Part shown: one piece after another, positions 16,050 through 24,933 of the stretch
Numbering within the stretch: position 1 is the first letter of the stretch
Layout: each line of letters begins with the position of its first letter
Origin: Leptospiraceae bacterium
GTDB taxonomy: Bacteria; Spirochaetota; Leptospiria; Leptospirales; Leptospiraceae
Length of the DNA stretch: 64,000 nucleotides
Direction: 5' to 3'
Assembly: GCA_024233835.1 (NCBI GenBank)
Contig: JACKPC010000002.1
Location: 829,001-893,000, forward strand
Notes under the pieces: generated by a model
Database searches by the model: none
The model's input: the letters and a program-made list of their open reading frames with translations, nothing else
What the model was told of the DNA's origin: nothing
Translations under genes and position numbers: made by a program

Positions 16050-17744
16050 TTACATAAAGCGGGTTATATCATAATAAGATACTAATATACCCAGACCTAA
16101 TAAGAAAAAGAAACCCAAACGAAAAATAGCATTAATCACTCCGGGGGGTGCAGGTCTTCCGGCAATCGCTTCATAAAGATATAAAACCAGATGTCCTCCA
16201 TCTGCTACCGGTATAGGTAAAAGATTCATGAACATTAAAGCTATGGATATTTTCGCTACAAAATCAAGATAGGTTTGCCAGCCATACTCAAGGCTCATAC
16301 CGGCAACCTGAACTATTCCGATTGGTCCGGATAAATTGTCTTTGGGAGAGAGTAAACCGGTTAAGAGCATCTTAATTCCGATAAAAGAAGTGTTTACAAT
16401 TTTATATACTTTTTCAGTAGAAATTTTGATAGCCTGGAAAACTCCCACATCTTGTTGATTCACTTCCGGTTCAAACTTCATACCGGGTCGAAAGCCCAAA
16501 AGCCCTATAGGTTTTATTTTCACAGAAGCTGTATATTCCAGATCTCCAACTTTCATTTTCAAAACGGATTCGGATTCTTTCTCCTTTATAAATTCAGTTA
16601 ACTCATCAAAGGTTTTAAAAGACTTACCTTCTATCTTTAAGTTTAGAAGAGTCTTCTTAATAGAAGGATCATAACTCGGAATAGAAAAAGAAGGAACCGA
16701 AAGAGAGGAATATTTTGCATCGGTTATTTCTGAAAACTCTAATATAGTAGCTTTTCGAACCGGCACTTTCACTTCCACAAGCTCAGTAGACCAGGGTGTA
16801 AGAAGAGGGTAAAGCTTTCTTTCAACTTTTATCTTGACCTCCTGATTCTGGTATTTGCCTAAAACTTTTTGTAATTCACCTACTGTCTGAATAGGTTCAC
16901 CTTCAACTTCTAATATAACATCCCCATCATTCAGATAAGCTATCGCCATTGTTCTTTGTTTGGGTTTCTTTTTACTCCTATGAGTAGGAACCGTTTTGTT
17001 TTGGATTTCCAACAGCTTTTTATCTGCTTTTAATTGTTCTTCCCTCGGTTTAAAAGTATTCTTTAGCCAGTATTGAAATTGTTCAGAATACTTAAAAGTA
17101 ACCACCACATTTCTTTTTCCAGCCGGTTGGATACCGATAGTAGGCCTTCCTCCTGCCGAATAAACATCCGGATTAACCTTGAGTTCCTTTACTTCCATCC
17201 CCCTGCGGTATTTTATGAGTAAAGGCTCTCCAGCAGAAAGACCTATGTGAGTAAAGATTTCCTCAAAGTCTTTTGTTTCATTTCCATTAACCGATAATAT
17301 AACATCTCCGCTGCGAAGACCTGCTTTATAAGCTCTCGAGTAATCATGATCAGAAGGATCGATAAATATTTTATTTCCGGCCGAATTATCTCCGGTTAAG
17401 GCCAGCACAAAAAAGATAAGAAAGCCCATAATCAAATTAAAAAGAGGACCTCCGATAACCGGAACCATTCTTTTCAGGGGAGGAGTAGATAAAAGTTCGC
17501 CCTTCTGTCCTTTTAAACGCCTCGAATAATTATCCCCTTTAAACATGACATATCCACCAATAGGAATACCGGTTATTTGGTAGATAGTTCCCCCTACCCT
17601 TTTTTTCCAGATCCCTTTTCCATAACCAATTGAAAATATTCTTGCTTTTACACCTACGAGCATTCCGCAAAGAAGGTGTCCGAGTTCATGTATAAAAATA
17701 CAGACCCCTAACATCAAAACTGAACCTAAAATAATTAGAAGCAT
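16050..17744 (-). CDS. rseP: RseP-type site-2 intramembrane metalloprotease
   Basis: 564 aa. First helix carries the zinc motif HELGH (FIHELGHLLCGMLVG, residues about 19-24). The C-terminal helix carries LLPIPVADGGHLVLY, the third zinc ligand region. Two PDZ-like domains lie between (about 130-215 with AGLRSGDVILSVNG; about 265-320 with LNDGDVILEVEGEPI), plus an extra charged insert that makes it longer than the roughly 450-aa E. coli enzyme. RseP cuts anti-sigma factors and leftover signal peptides inside the inner membrane. Its start overlaps the dxr stop by one base, so it is the last gene of the rpsB-rseP unit. Confidence 0.95.
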   Translation of the reverse strand: MLLIILGSVLMLGVCIFIHELGHLLCGMLVGVKARIFSIGYGKGIWKKRVGGTIYQITGIPIGGYVMFKGDNYSRRLKGQKGELLSTPPLKRMVPVIGGPLFNLIMGFLIFFVLALTGDNSAGNKIFIDPSDHDYSRAYKAGLRSGDVILSVNGNETKDFEEIFTHIGLSAGEPLLIKYRRGMEVKELKVNPDVYSAGGRPTIGIQPAGKRNVVVTFKYSEQFQYWLKNTFKPREEQLKADKKLLEIQNKTVPTHRSKKKPKQRTMAIAYLNDGDVILEVEGEPIQTVGELQKVLGKYQNQEVKIKVERKLYPLLTPWSTELVEVKVPVRKATILEFSEITDAKYSSLSVPSFSIPSYDPSIKKTLLNLKIEGKSFKTFDELTEFIKEKESESVLKMKVGDLEYTASVKIKPIGLLGFRPGMKFEPEVNQQDVGVFQAIKISTEKVYKIVNTSFIGIKMLLTGLLSPKDNLSGPIGIVQVAGMSLEYGWQTYLDFVAKISIALMFMNLLPIPVADGGHLVLYLYEAIAGRPAPPGVINAIFRLGFFFLLGLGILVSYYDITRFM

Positions 17745-18898
17745 TATAATACTCCCTTTATGAACTTTCTCACAATTTGCCTTGCCTTTTTATCGGCTTC
17801 GATATAAGACTCCAAATCTTCCGGGAAGTTTACCGGAATCGTTTCCAGAGCCCTTTCAATAAGTTTTGGAATCATAGTAAAAGAAATTTGTTTTTCAATA
17901 AACCACTGCACGGCTTCTTCGTTAGCAGCATTGAATATAGCCGGAGCTGTTCCCCCATTTTTCCCTGCCTGGTAGGCTAACTTTAGTCCCGGATACCTTT
18001 CGGATTCAGGAGCCCAGAAGCGTAAATTCTTCCAGCTAAAGGCTTTACTTTCTATTAGACGCTTCGGAGTTTCGGATGGATAAAAAAGTGCATGGGCTAC
18101 AGGGAATATCATATCCGGATAGGAAGCATATAAGATGGAAGCTCCATCTTTTGTTTCGATTAAACCATGCACAATGCTTTCCGGATGAACGACTACTTCA
18201 ATTTTATCATAATCTAAATCGAATAAATAATGGGCTTCAATAACTTCCAAACCCTTGTTAATCATTCCCGCCGAATCAATCGTGATTTTCGGGCCCATCT
18301 TCCAGGTAGGATGTTGTAAAGCATCTTCTAATGTAATTGATGAAAACTTGTCGAGGGCTAATTCACGGAATGGGCCACCGGAAGCCGTAAGTGTAATAGA
18401 ATGAATAAAATCAGGACTTCGACCTTCTAAAAGTTGAAACAGGGCATTATGTTCAGAATCAACGGGAATCAAAGAACTCTTCGAGGTTTTTAGAAGCTTT
18501 TTTATGTAAGGACCGGAGGTTACCAGAGTTTCCTTATTGGCTATTGCAATTTTCTTTCCGGCACGAATCGCTGCTACTGTAGGTAATAGGCCTGCACTTC
18601 CCACAATGGCAGTCAGAACCACATCCACATCGGGCTCCGATACAATAGTCTCTAAAAAGGAACTTCCGTAGAGTATTTCAGTTTTTCCTAATTTACTACC
18701 CAGAATAGTTCTATCAACAGAATCTGAGGAAACAACCAAAAATCTGGGAGAAAATTCTTCAATGATACTTTTTGCAGTATCAATACCTGAATGCACACTG
18801 AAAGAATGAAGTTCAAAGAATTCCGAAAATTTTCGAATAATTTTCAGACTGGAACTTCCGACAGAACCGGAAGCTCCGAGTAAACATATCTTTTTCAT
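17744..18898 (-). CDS. dxr: 1-deoxy-D-xylulose 5-phosphate reductoisomerase
   Basis: 384 aa, the usual length. NADPH-binding motif GASGSVGSSSL at residues 8-18, substrate and metal motifs PVDSEHNALFQLL, TLTASGGPFREL, VVHPESIVHGLI and FNAANEEAVQWFI. It converts DXP to MEP, the first committed step of the non-mevalonate isoprenoid pathway, in the cytoplasm. It lies between an exported unknown protein and rseP. With uppS and cdsA nearby, the cluster supplies undecaprenyl phosphate and phospholipid precursors. Confidence 0.97.
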   Translation of the reverse strand: MKKICLLGASGSVGSSSLKIIRKFSEFFELHSFSVHSGIDTAKSIIEEFSPRFLVVSSDSVDRTILGSKLGKTEILYGSSFLETIVSEPDVDVVLTAIVGSAGLLPTVAAIRAGKKIAIANKETLVTSGPYIKKLLKTSKSSLIPVDSEHNALFQLLEGRSPDFIHSITLTASGGPFRELALDKFSSITLEDALQHPTWKMGPKITIDSAGMINKGLEVIEAHYLFDLDYDKIEVVVHPESIVHGLIETKDGASILYASYPDMIFPVAHALFYPSETPKRLIESKAFSWKNLRFWAPESERYPGLKLAYQAGKNGGTAPAIFNAANEEAVQWFIEKQISFTMIPKLIERALETIPVNFPEDLESYIEADKKARQIVRKFIKGVL

Positions 18899-18899
18899 C

Positions 18900-19400
18900 C
18901 TAATTGGAAATGCCTTTACCTTCCGGATCTTTTTCCTTTAAAAAAGAAAGAACCTCTTTAGAGGCCATACTTCCACCTATACTGGCTTCCTGGTAAGCAT
19001 TTACCGAATAATGTTTGAGCTTATCTTTTAATATTCCGAGTAAACCTGTATCCATCTCTACAGCATGGTTCTCCCCTTCCTTATAGGTAAAGGCAAGCCG
19101 CTTTTCATATAAAGATTGTTTTTCCAGTAAAAGAGAGGGTTTATTCACAGAAACGGTAAATTCAACTGAATAGACCCCGTCTTTTTTCTCTTTCTTGTAG
19201 TTTTTCAGCCATACTGCATAATCCTCATCTACACTAAAGAGGGTATGTCCGGCTGCTTTCAAGAAAAAGGCAGTTCCTATTTTTAAAGGTAAAAGATCGG
19301 TCTTCTCTCCTATATGCGTTTTCATATCAAACACATAGGCATTGAGAGGAAAATAAAGAATCGGGAATATAAGAAAAATAGTAAAAAGAAATTTTAGCAC
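18900..19400 (-). CDS. Exported protein of unknown function
   Basis: 166 aa. Residues 1-22 form a signal peptide (LFTIFLIFPILYFPLNAYVF), without a lipobox cysteine. The rest is a small mixed beta/alpha domain (GEKTDLLPLKIGTAFFLK; YSVEFTVSVNKPSLLLEKQS). It starts 13 bases after the cdsA stop and ends one base before dxr, so it belongs to the same operon. It probably resides in the periplasm. No family recognised. Confidence 0.7.
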   Translation of the reverse strand: MLKFLFTIFLIFPILYFPLNAYVFDMKTHIGEKTDLLPLKIGTAFFLKAAGHTLFSVDEDYAVWLKNYKKEKKDGVYSVEFTVSVNKPSLLLEKQSLYEKRLAFTYKEGENHAVEMDTGLLGILKDKLKHYSVNAYQEASIGGSMASKEVLSFLKEKDPEGKGISN

Positions 19401-19413
19401 AAGCTCATCCTCC

Positions 19414-20328
19414 TTAAATGGGATTTCCGAGAACTTCTTTCAGTTTTAGATAGAAGTAAAAAATGGGTATCGTAAAGAGCATGGCATCAATCACATCCAG
19501 AGAACCACCATGACCCGGAATAACGGAAGAAGAGTCTTTCACTTTCGCATCTCTTTTCATAGCAGACTCAGATAAATCTCCCATTACGGAAATAAAAGCA
19601 AAAATTGGAGCCAGAATGGCTGATTCTACATATCCTACAGGAGCTTCTACACCGGTAATCGCTAACCAGATATATTTCAAAGCCAGAACATAAAGAACCG
19701 CTGAAATCACTCCCATTACATAACCTTCCCAGGTTTTCTTGGGAGATACTTTCAAACCGGCAGGATGCTTACCGAGCCAGCGTCCTCCGAAGTAAGCACC
19801 TGTATCGGTAATCATAGTTAAACCGGCAATAAACCAGATATAAAAAATCCCATTCTTCAAACTAAGAGTTAGCATAAAATGGCCAAGAGGAACCGCAAGG
19901 TATAATACACCTAAAACACTTGAGGCCACTGTAAAAATGGCACCCTCGAGAGGTCTGAGAATCACCTGCATAGAAAAAACAACCACGAAAAATAAGAAAA
20001 TAGCCGGAACCACTAAGTCATAACCGGCACCAAAATAGCCGGCGATAGTTTTTAAAAAACCGGAAACTTCCACAAAGGGTTGCTGATTTAAAAAACGTAA
20101 ATAATACAAAGTAAAGATAAGAAAAGCGAAGAAATACCCGGTTAAACGAAAAGGTTTCCCCTCAAGCCCTCTATCCGAAAAGCCATAAAACTCTGAAACA
20201 CCCAAAAAAAGTGTAATGAGACCTAAAGCGTACAGAGGTAAATAATCCATACCCTTATAGGTGATACAAAAGACTAAAATAGGTAATAATATTACCGCCG
20301 AAAGGATTCTATTAAATGTTTCTTTCAT
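19414..20328 (-). CDS. cdsA: Phosphatidate cytidylyltransferase
   Basis: 304 aa with about eight hydrophobic helices. The C-terminal signature is present: KVSPKKTWEGYVMG, then GDLSESAMKRDAKVKDSS and VIPGHGGSLDVIDAM, the CdsA metal/CTP motif. It makes CDP-diacylglycerol from phosphatidic acid and CTP in the inner membrane. Its start overlaps the uppS stop by four bases (ATGA type), indicating translational coupling. Confidence 0.96.
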   Translation of the reverse strand: MKETFNRILSAVILLPILVFCITYKGMDYLPLYALGLITLFLGVSEFYGFSDRGLEGKPFRLTGYFFAFLIFTLYYLRFLNQQPFVEVSGFLKTIAGYFGAGYDLVVPAIFLFFVVVFSMQVILRPLEGAIFTVASSVLGVLYLAVPLGHFMLTLSLKNGIFYIWFIAGLTMITDTGAYFGGRWLGKHPAGLKVSPKKTWEGYVMGVISAVLYVLALKYIWLAITGVEAPVGYVESAILAPIFAFISVMGDLSESAMKRDAKVKDSSSVIPGHGGSLDVIDAMLFTIPIFYFYLKLKEVLGNPI

Positions 20329-21044
20329 ACAAGCCCACCATATTTTCTTACTCTACCCGAATACCAGTTCAGGGCATCCAATAGATTTTCCTTATTAAAA
20401 TCCGGCCAGAGCGTTTCTGTAAAATACAATTCAGCATAAGCAGATTGCCACAACAAAAAATTTGAAAGTCTTCTTTCTCCGGCGGTACGAATTAAAAGAT
20501 CTACAGGTGGGAGCGGATAAGTATATAAATGCTTTTCCAAATCAGAAGGCTTTACCTTAGAATCGAGGGTTTTACCTTTCTTTTTTCGTTCATCTAAAAG
20601 TCGATTAAAGGCGGTACAGATTTCATCCATAGAACCATAATTCAAACAAAAGTTCAGGTGTAAGGCAGTATTATGGGATGTCTTCTCAATCGCGGTGTCA
20701 ATTCGTTTCAGGCTTATGGAAGGAACTCTTTTTCGAGAGCCTGAGTGATGCACCCGGACATTTTTCTCAATGAGTCGATCAAGCTTCTTATCCACAAACT
20801 CATCTAATAATTTAAAAATTGAAGTAATTTCAGAAGGTGGCCTTCTCCAATTTTCAGTAGAAAAAGCGTATAAAGAAATATTTCTCAGGCCCAGCTCTAA
20901 GGAAACATCCAGAAGACGATCTATTGCGTTAGAACCTTCTCTATGCCCATCTTTTCGTTCCAGCCCCCTCTGCTTAGCCCAGCGGCCATTTCCATCCATG
21001 ATAATGGCCACATGGCCAGGTAGTTTATCCGGACTAAAACTCAA
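20325..21044 (-). CDS. uppS: Undecaprenyl diphosphate synthase (isoprenyl transferase)
   Basis: 239 aa. P-loop-like motif IIMDGNGRWAKQRGL with the catalytic Asp, HREGS, then FSTENWRRP and the C-terminal DLLIRTAGERRLSNFLLWQ, followed by YAELYF. Adds isoprene units to farnesyl diphosphate to build the C55 carrier lipid. Four bases separate its start from the frr stop. Standard length and all family motifs are present. Confidence 0.97.
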   Translation of the reverse strand: MSFSPDKLPGHVAIIMDGNGRWAKQRGLERKDGHREGSNAIDRLLDVSLELGLRNISLYAFSTENWRRPPSEITSIFKLLDEFVDKKLDRLIEKNVRVHHSGSRKRVPSISLKRIDTAIEKTSHNTALHLNFCLNYGSMDEICTAFNRLLDERKKKGKTLDSKVKPSDLEKHLYTYPLPPVDLLIRTAGERRLSNFLLWQSAYAELYFTETLWPDFNKENLLDALNWYSGRVRKYGGLV

Positions 21045-21048
21045 AGCT

Positions 21049-21597
21049 TTATACGGTGGTAATTTCTTTTTCTTTTTCTTCGGTTAAAGAAGCAATTTGA
21101 GCGATATAAGAATCGGTTATTTTCTGAATCCTATCAGAAACATTTTTAGACTCATCCTGAGACATATCCGTTTGTTTCTTCAAAGCATCCATCATTTCCC
21201 TTCTAATATTACGAACTGCTACTTTTTTTTCTTCCGACTTTTGTTTTACAATCTTCGCCAATTCTTTACGTCTATCTCCTGTTAATTCAGGTAAGATAAT
21301 ACGAATCGCTACACCATCATTGGTTGGAGTCAAACCGAGGCTGGAAGCAAGGATAGCTTTTTCAACATTTTTCATAGAAGATTTATCGAAAGGACTGATC
21401 ATAATCATCCGGGGTTCAGGTGCAGAAATTGTAGCTAATTGCATCAGGGGAGTCATAGCTCCATAATAATCCACCCTTATATCTTCAACCATAGCCGGAT
21501 TGGCTTTTCCGGTACGAATTTGAATAAAATCCTTCTTCAGTACCTCAATGGTCTTTTCCATTTTTTGTTCAAAGGGAGAAATAAATTCGTCACTCAT
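21049..21597 (-). CDS. frr: Ribosome recycling factor
   Basis: 182 aa, near the usual 185. Family motifs: IQIRTGKANPAMVEDIRVDY, PLMQLATISAPEPRM, ASSLGLTPTNDGVAIRI, LPELTGDRRKELAKIVKQ. Splits post-termination ribosomes together with EF-G. Its start overlaps the end of pyrH by 8 bases, and it is followed by uppS. Confidence 0.97.
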   Translation of the reverse strand: MSDEFISPFEQKMEKTIEVLKKDFIQIRTGKANPAMVEDIRVDYYGAMTPLMQLATISAPEPRMIMISPFDKSSMKNVEKAILASSLGLTPTNDGVAIRIILPELTGDRRKELAKIVKQKSEEKKVAVRNIRREMMDALKKQTDMSQDESKNVSDRIQKITDSYIAQIASLTEEKEKEITTV

Positions 21598-22339
21598 CGA
21601 TTACTACCTCAACAGAATTTGATATTAAAGTACCAACTTCCTTTCCTTCTATAAGATTGTTTAAGTTACCCTGCTTAAAGATATCAAACACAATGACAGG
21701 GAGGTTATTTTCCATACAAAGACTCAAAGCAGTTTGATCCATAACTTTAAGTCTTCGGGTAATGGATTCCTGAAAAGAAAGTGTAGAATAGCGTCTGGCA
21801 TCAGGAACCTTTTTCGGATCATCCGTATAAACTCCATCAACCTTGGTGGCTTTCAAAATCACTTCACAGCCAACTTCAATTGCCCTGAGGCTGGCTGAAG
21901 TATCAGTTGTAAAATAAGGGCTGCCGATTCCACCTGCAAAAATGACAACCCTCTTTTTCTCAAGGTGTCTTACAGCTCTTCGTCGAATATACGGCTCGGC
22001 AGTAGAATTAACTTCAATGGCCGATTGAACCCTTGTATAAAGACCTAATTTTTCACAGGCGTCCTGTAAAGCAAGGGCATTAATAATAGTAGCCAGCATA
22101 CCCATGTAGTCTGCTGTAGCTCTTTCAATACCCTTTGTTACTCCTGTAGTTCCACGAAAAATATTTCCACCACCTACTACAATGGCGATTTCTTTTCCTT
22201 TTCCGTGAATATTCTGAATTTCTTTTGCAAGGGCGAGAACTTTTTCTCCATCTATCCCAAACTCCCCTTCCGCCGGAGCAAGAGCTTCGCCCGATAGCTT
22301 AATCAGAATTCTATTATATGTCTTTCTCTCTTTCGACAA
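21590..22339 (-). CDS. pyrH: UMP kinase
   Basis: 249 aa. Amino-acid-kinase fold: ILIKLSGEALAPAEG at the front, IAIVVGGGNIFRG, VQSAIEVNSTAEPYIRRRAV, and VIFAGGIGSPYFTTDTSASL. Phosphorylates UMP to UDP. Begins four bases after the stop of tsf, overlaps frr. The gene order rpsB-tsf-pyrH-frr is the classical bacterial one. Confidence 0.97.
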   Translation of the reverse strand: MSKERKTYNRILIKLSGEALAPAEGEFGIDGEKVLALAKEIQNIHGKGKEIAIVVGGGNIFRGTTGVTKGIERATADYMGMLATIINALALQDACEKLGLYTRVQSAIEVNSTAEPYIRRRAVRHLEKKRVVIFAGGIGSPYFTTDTSASLRAIEVGCEVILKATKVDGVYTDDPKKVPDARRYSTLSFQESITRRLKVMDQTALSLCMENNLPVIVFDIFKQGNLNNLIEGKEVGTLISNSVEVVIDE

Positions 22340-22342
22340 GGT

Positions 22343-22933
22343 TTATGCACCAATCTGGTAGCGGCAAAACTTTCCTATTGTAATATTTTCTCCGAATTTT
22401 GCAATAGCTTCTTTCAGAACATCAGTAATAGTTTTTTTATTATCTTTGATATATTGTTGCTCGAGAAGACAAACTTCAGAATAAAGCTTTTCAAGTTTTC
22501 CCGGAATAATTTTATCCAGAACGGCTTCCGGTTTTCCCTCTTCCACTAATTGAGCTCTTAATATCTGAGATTCCTTATCCAGAACTTCCTTTGGAACGTC
22601 TTCTTTTGCCAGGTATTCAGGGGAAGCAGCAGCTATCTGCATACAGAGGTCCTTTCCAAGAGCCTCAAATTCCTCATTCTTTGCTACGAAGTCGGTTTCA
22701 CAGTTAAGTTCGAGCAAAACTCCGATCTTACCATTCATATGGATGTAGGCGATAACTTTGCCTTCTTTCGTAGCTCTGTCAGCTTTCTTTGCTGCTTTTG
22801 CCAGGCCTTTTTCTCTTAAAAAGGTTATCGCCTTTTCAATGTCACCATCGTTATCTAACAGAGCTTTTTTACAGTCCAGTAAGCCTGCACCCGTTCTTTC
22901 CCTTAGAGCCTTTATCTGGTCAGTAGATACCAA
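22343..22933 (-). CDS. tsf: Elongation factor Ts
   Basis: 196 aa, the short form. N-terminal UBA-like domain (IKALRERTGAGLLDCKKALL) and the core signature MNGKIGVLLELNCETDFVAKN. Acts as guanine nucleotide exchange factor for EF-Tu. Separated from rpsB by 17 bases. The short C-terminal part (one dimerisation subdomain fewer than the E. coli protein) is usual for several phyla. Confidence 0.96.
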   Translation of the reverse strand: MVSTDQIKALRERTGAGLLDCKKALLDNDGDIEKAITFLREKGLAKAAKKADRATKEGKVIAYIHMNGKIGVLLELNCETDFVAKNEEFEALGKDLCMQIAAASPEYLAKEDVPKEVLDKESQILRAQLVEEGKPEAVLDKIIPGKLEKLYSEVCLLEQQYIKDNKKTITDVLKEAIAKFGENITIGKFCRYQIGA

Positions 22934-22950
22934 ATCATTCCCTCGCTAAA

Positions 22951-23907
22951 TTATTCTTGTTTTGCAGCTTCTTCTGGTTTTACTTCTTCTTCAGAATCAG
23001 CTTTCTTTGCAGATAAATTATCTGCCGTACTGGTACTAATCAGTATTTTCTCACCTTTTTCATTAGTTTCCCCCACATCAGATGATGTATACTCATCACT
23101 ATATGTGGTGTCTTCATCCATAATGAAACGGCCTTCTTCGTCGTATTCTCCCCTGTAGTCCATACTATTGGTAAGAGCATCCACATCAAATTCATCGCTG
23201 AATTTAGGTTGAACTACCTGACCACCGGTTCCTTCGATAATGGCATTAGCCATTGTTTCCAGAAAAAGACTGATAGCACGAATGGCATCATCATTTCCGG
23301 GTATAGCATAATCAATTAGCTCAGGGTCACAGTTTGTATCGATCACTGCAAATACGGTTAATCCCAGAGTTTTGGCTTCCTTGACAGCTATTTCTTCTTT
23401 TTTAGGGTCTATTACAAAGAGAATGTCCGGCAAACTATTCATATCTTTAATTCCGCCGAGGTTCTTTCTGAGTTTATCAAGTTCTCTTTGCAAACCTAAT
23501 TGCTCTTTCTTTGTACGGGCCTCAGTTTCAAAAGTATTGTTTTGCTCCATAGACTCTAATTTCTTAAGTCTGGCAATACTCTTTTTAACCGTATTCCAGT
23601 TTGTAAGGGTTCCACCCAACCAGCGGTTTGATACGTAGAACATGTTGCATCTCTGGGCCTCTCTCTCGATAGCTCCCCTTGCCTGTTTCTTAGTTCCGAC
23701 AAAGAGAACCTTCTTACCCTGAGAAGTCAGGTGTTTTAGCGCATCATACGCTTCTTTTGTTTTCTGTACAGTTTTCTGCAAGTCTATAATATGTATTCCG
23801 TTTCTTGCGGTGAATACATAAGGGGACATCTTTGGATTCCACCTGCGAGTTTGGTGTCCAAAGTGAACTCCGGCTTCCAGTAAACTTTTCATCGAAATTA
23901 CAGACAT
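22951..23907 (-). CDS. rpsB: Ribosomal protein S2 (uS2) with acidic C-terminal extension
   Basis: 318 aa against about 240-260 usual. Core motifs: LLEAGVHFGHQTRRWNPKM, TKKQARGAIEREAQRC, VSNRWLGGTLTNW, PDILFVIDPKKEEIAVKEA, IPGNDDAIRAISL. The last 75-80 residues are a low-complexity acidic tail (DEFDVDALT, DEEGRFIMDEDTTYSDEYTS, EEEVKPEEAAKQE) outside the conserved fold. First gene of the translation cluster; one base before it is the small membrane gene 23908-24141. Confidence 0.96.
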   Translation of the reverse strand: MSVISMKSLLEAGVHFGHQTRRWNPKMSPYVFTARNGIHIIDLQKTVQKTKEAYDALKHLTSQGKKVLFVGTKKQARGAIEREAQRCNMFYVSNRWLGGTLTNWNTVKKSIARLKKLESMEQNNTFETEARTKKEQLGLQRELDKLRKNLGGIKDMNSLPDILFVIDPKKEEIAVKEAKTLGLTVFAVIDTNCDPELIDYAIPGNDDAIRAISLFLETMANAIIEGTGGQVVQPKFSDEFDVDALTNSMDYRGEYDEEGRFIMDEDTTYSDEYTSSDVGETNEKGEKILISTSTADNLSAKKADSEEEVKPEEAAKQE

Positions 23908-24141
23908 TCAATACCTCTTTTTGAATGTGATATAACTGACTAACAGTAGGCCAATGATGCTTCCTGCATTCAATTGTATCTCTAGTTTTATAATATATAA
24001 CTCTAAATAAACCGGTTCAGGTAGAAGGTTTACTGAAAAAAACGATTTTCCGAGGAACCTGTCCAGAAGAATACCCAACACTGCACCGATTAAAAGTCCC
24101 ATAAAGAGAATAAACAGGGTCTCCCCTATAGAACGCTTCAC
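23908..24141 (-). CDS. Small two-helix membrane protein (DUF4321-like)
   Basis: 77 aa with two hydrophobic helices, ETLFILFMGLLIGAVLGILL and AGSIIGLLLVSYITF, joined by an amphipathic stretch. The pattern (helix with GxxxG, 'LEIQLNAGSIIGLLL') matches what I know of DUF4321 proteins, small inner-membrane proteins of unknown function. Its stop abuts the rpsB start, so it may head the rpsB operon. Confidence 0.6.
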   Translation of the reverse strand: MKRSIGETLFILFMGLLIGAVLGILLDRFLGKSFFSVNLLPEPVYLELYIIKLEIQLNAGSIIGLLLVSYITFKKRY

Positions 24142-24208
24142 AGAACAAGTTTCAAATACCTGAAAATAACCAGTAAATAAATAAAATACCTCAAGTCAAT
24201 ATTTTTAT

Positions 24209-24565
24209 TCAGGTGTCGTAAATCATCTCACAATTCCCATCAAAAACAACTCCATCAGCAATTTGTAATTTTGCTGTCTTGATATTTCCGATGACTTTTC
24301 CGGTAGATAACATTTCCAGTCTTTCGGTAGCAATCACATTTCCGGTTACATGCCCCCCCACAATTACAGTATGGGCTTTGATATTGGCCCGTACTACAGC
24401 ACCTTCACTGATTAATAAATAACCATCAGAAATAATTTCTCCCGAAAATTCTCCCGAAATCTGAAGAGGTTTTTTAAAGGTTAAAACACCGTTAAAACTG
24501 GTGTGTTTCCCTAAAGTTGTGGAGATAGTTCCGTGTTCTGTTACGATATTTGCTTTTTTACTCAT
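24209..24565 (-). CDS. Bactofilin
   Basis: 118 aa. A central beta-helix of short glycine/valine repeats (FSGEIISDGYLLISEGAVV, RANIKAHTVIVGGHVTGNVI, ERLEMLSTGKVIGNIKTAKL) with short unstructured ends is characteristic of the bactofilin family. These polymerise without nucleotide into cytoskeletal filaments that place envelope enzymes; in Leptospira such proteins influence helical shape. Begins two bases after the TPR gene's stop. Confidence 0.92.
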   Translation of the reverse strand: MSKKANIVTEHGTISTTLGKHTSFNGVLTFKKPLQISGEFSGEIISDGYLLISEGAVVRANIKAHTVIVGGHVTGNVIATERLEMLSTGKVIGNIKTAKLQIADGVVFDGNCEMIYDT

Positions 24566-24567
24566 AA

Positions 24568-24789
24568 TTACTTCGTTTTCATTACGTAAACTCCATCCCA
24601 GTCTTCCGGGGGAGGTTCCTGTATATATTCCTTACATCGTTCTATGTAAACTTTAGAAGGCCCATCATCCGGGCGAATGGAAGCAGCTTTTTGAAATGCT
24701 TGCAGAGCTTTGTCAAAATTCCTCATTTTATACTGAGTAAGACCCTCATTATAAGCTTCCAATACCTGCTTCATTTCATTTGATATCAT
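24568..24789 (-). CDS. Single-TPR small protein resembling a cyclase tail
   Basis: 73 aa. One tetratricopeptide (EAYNEGLTQYKMRNFDKALQ, AFQKAASIRPDDGPSKVYIE) and the ending CKEYIQEPPPEDWDGVYVM. The phrase 'DGPSKVYIERC-EY---PP--DWDGV' closely recalls the extreme C-terminus of leptospiral and other bacterial adenylate cyclases, here as a free protein. No signal peptide. Likely co-transcribed with the bactofilin and a protein-protein adaptor. Confidence 0.75.
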   Translation of the reverse strand: MISNEMKQVLEAYNEGLTQYKMRNFDKALQAFQKAASIRPDDGPSKVYIERCKEYIQEPPPEDWDGVYVMKTK

Positions 24790-24933
24790 ATAATTACCTG
24801 TAAACAGTTAAATTTTGACGATTTTTTGTTTCACCGTTTTTTTCAAGAAATATTTCTTTAGCCTTTATCTGCCTGTTCTATAAGCCCTCATTTTTTCCGA
24901 GAGCCGCGACCCTCCAGAGTTTTTTTACGAAAT

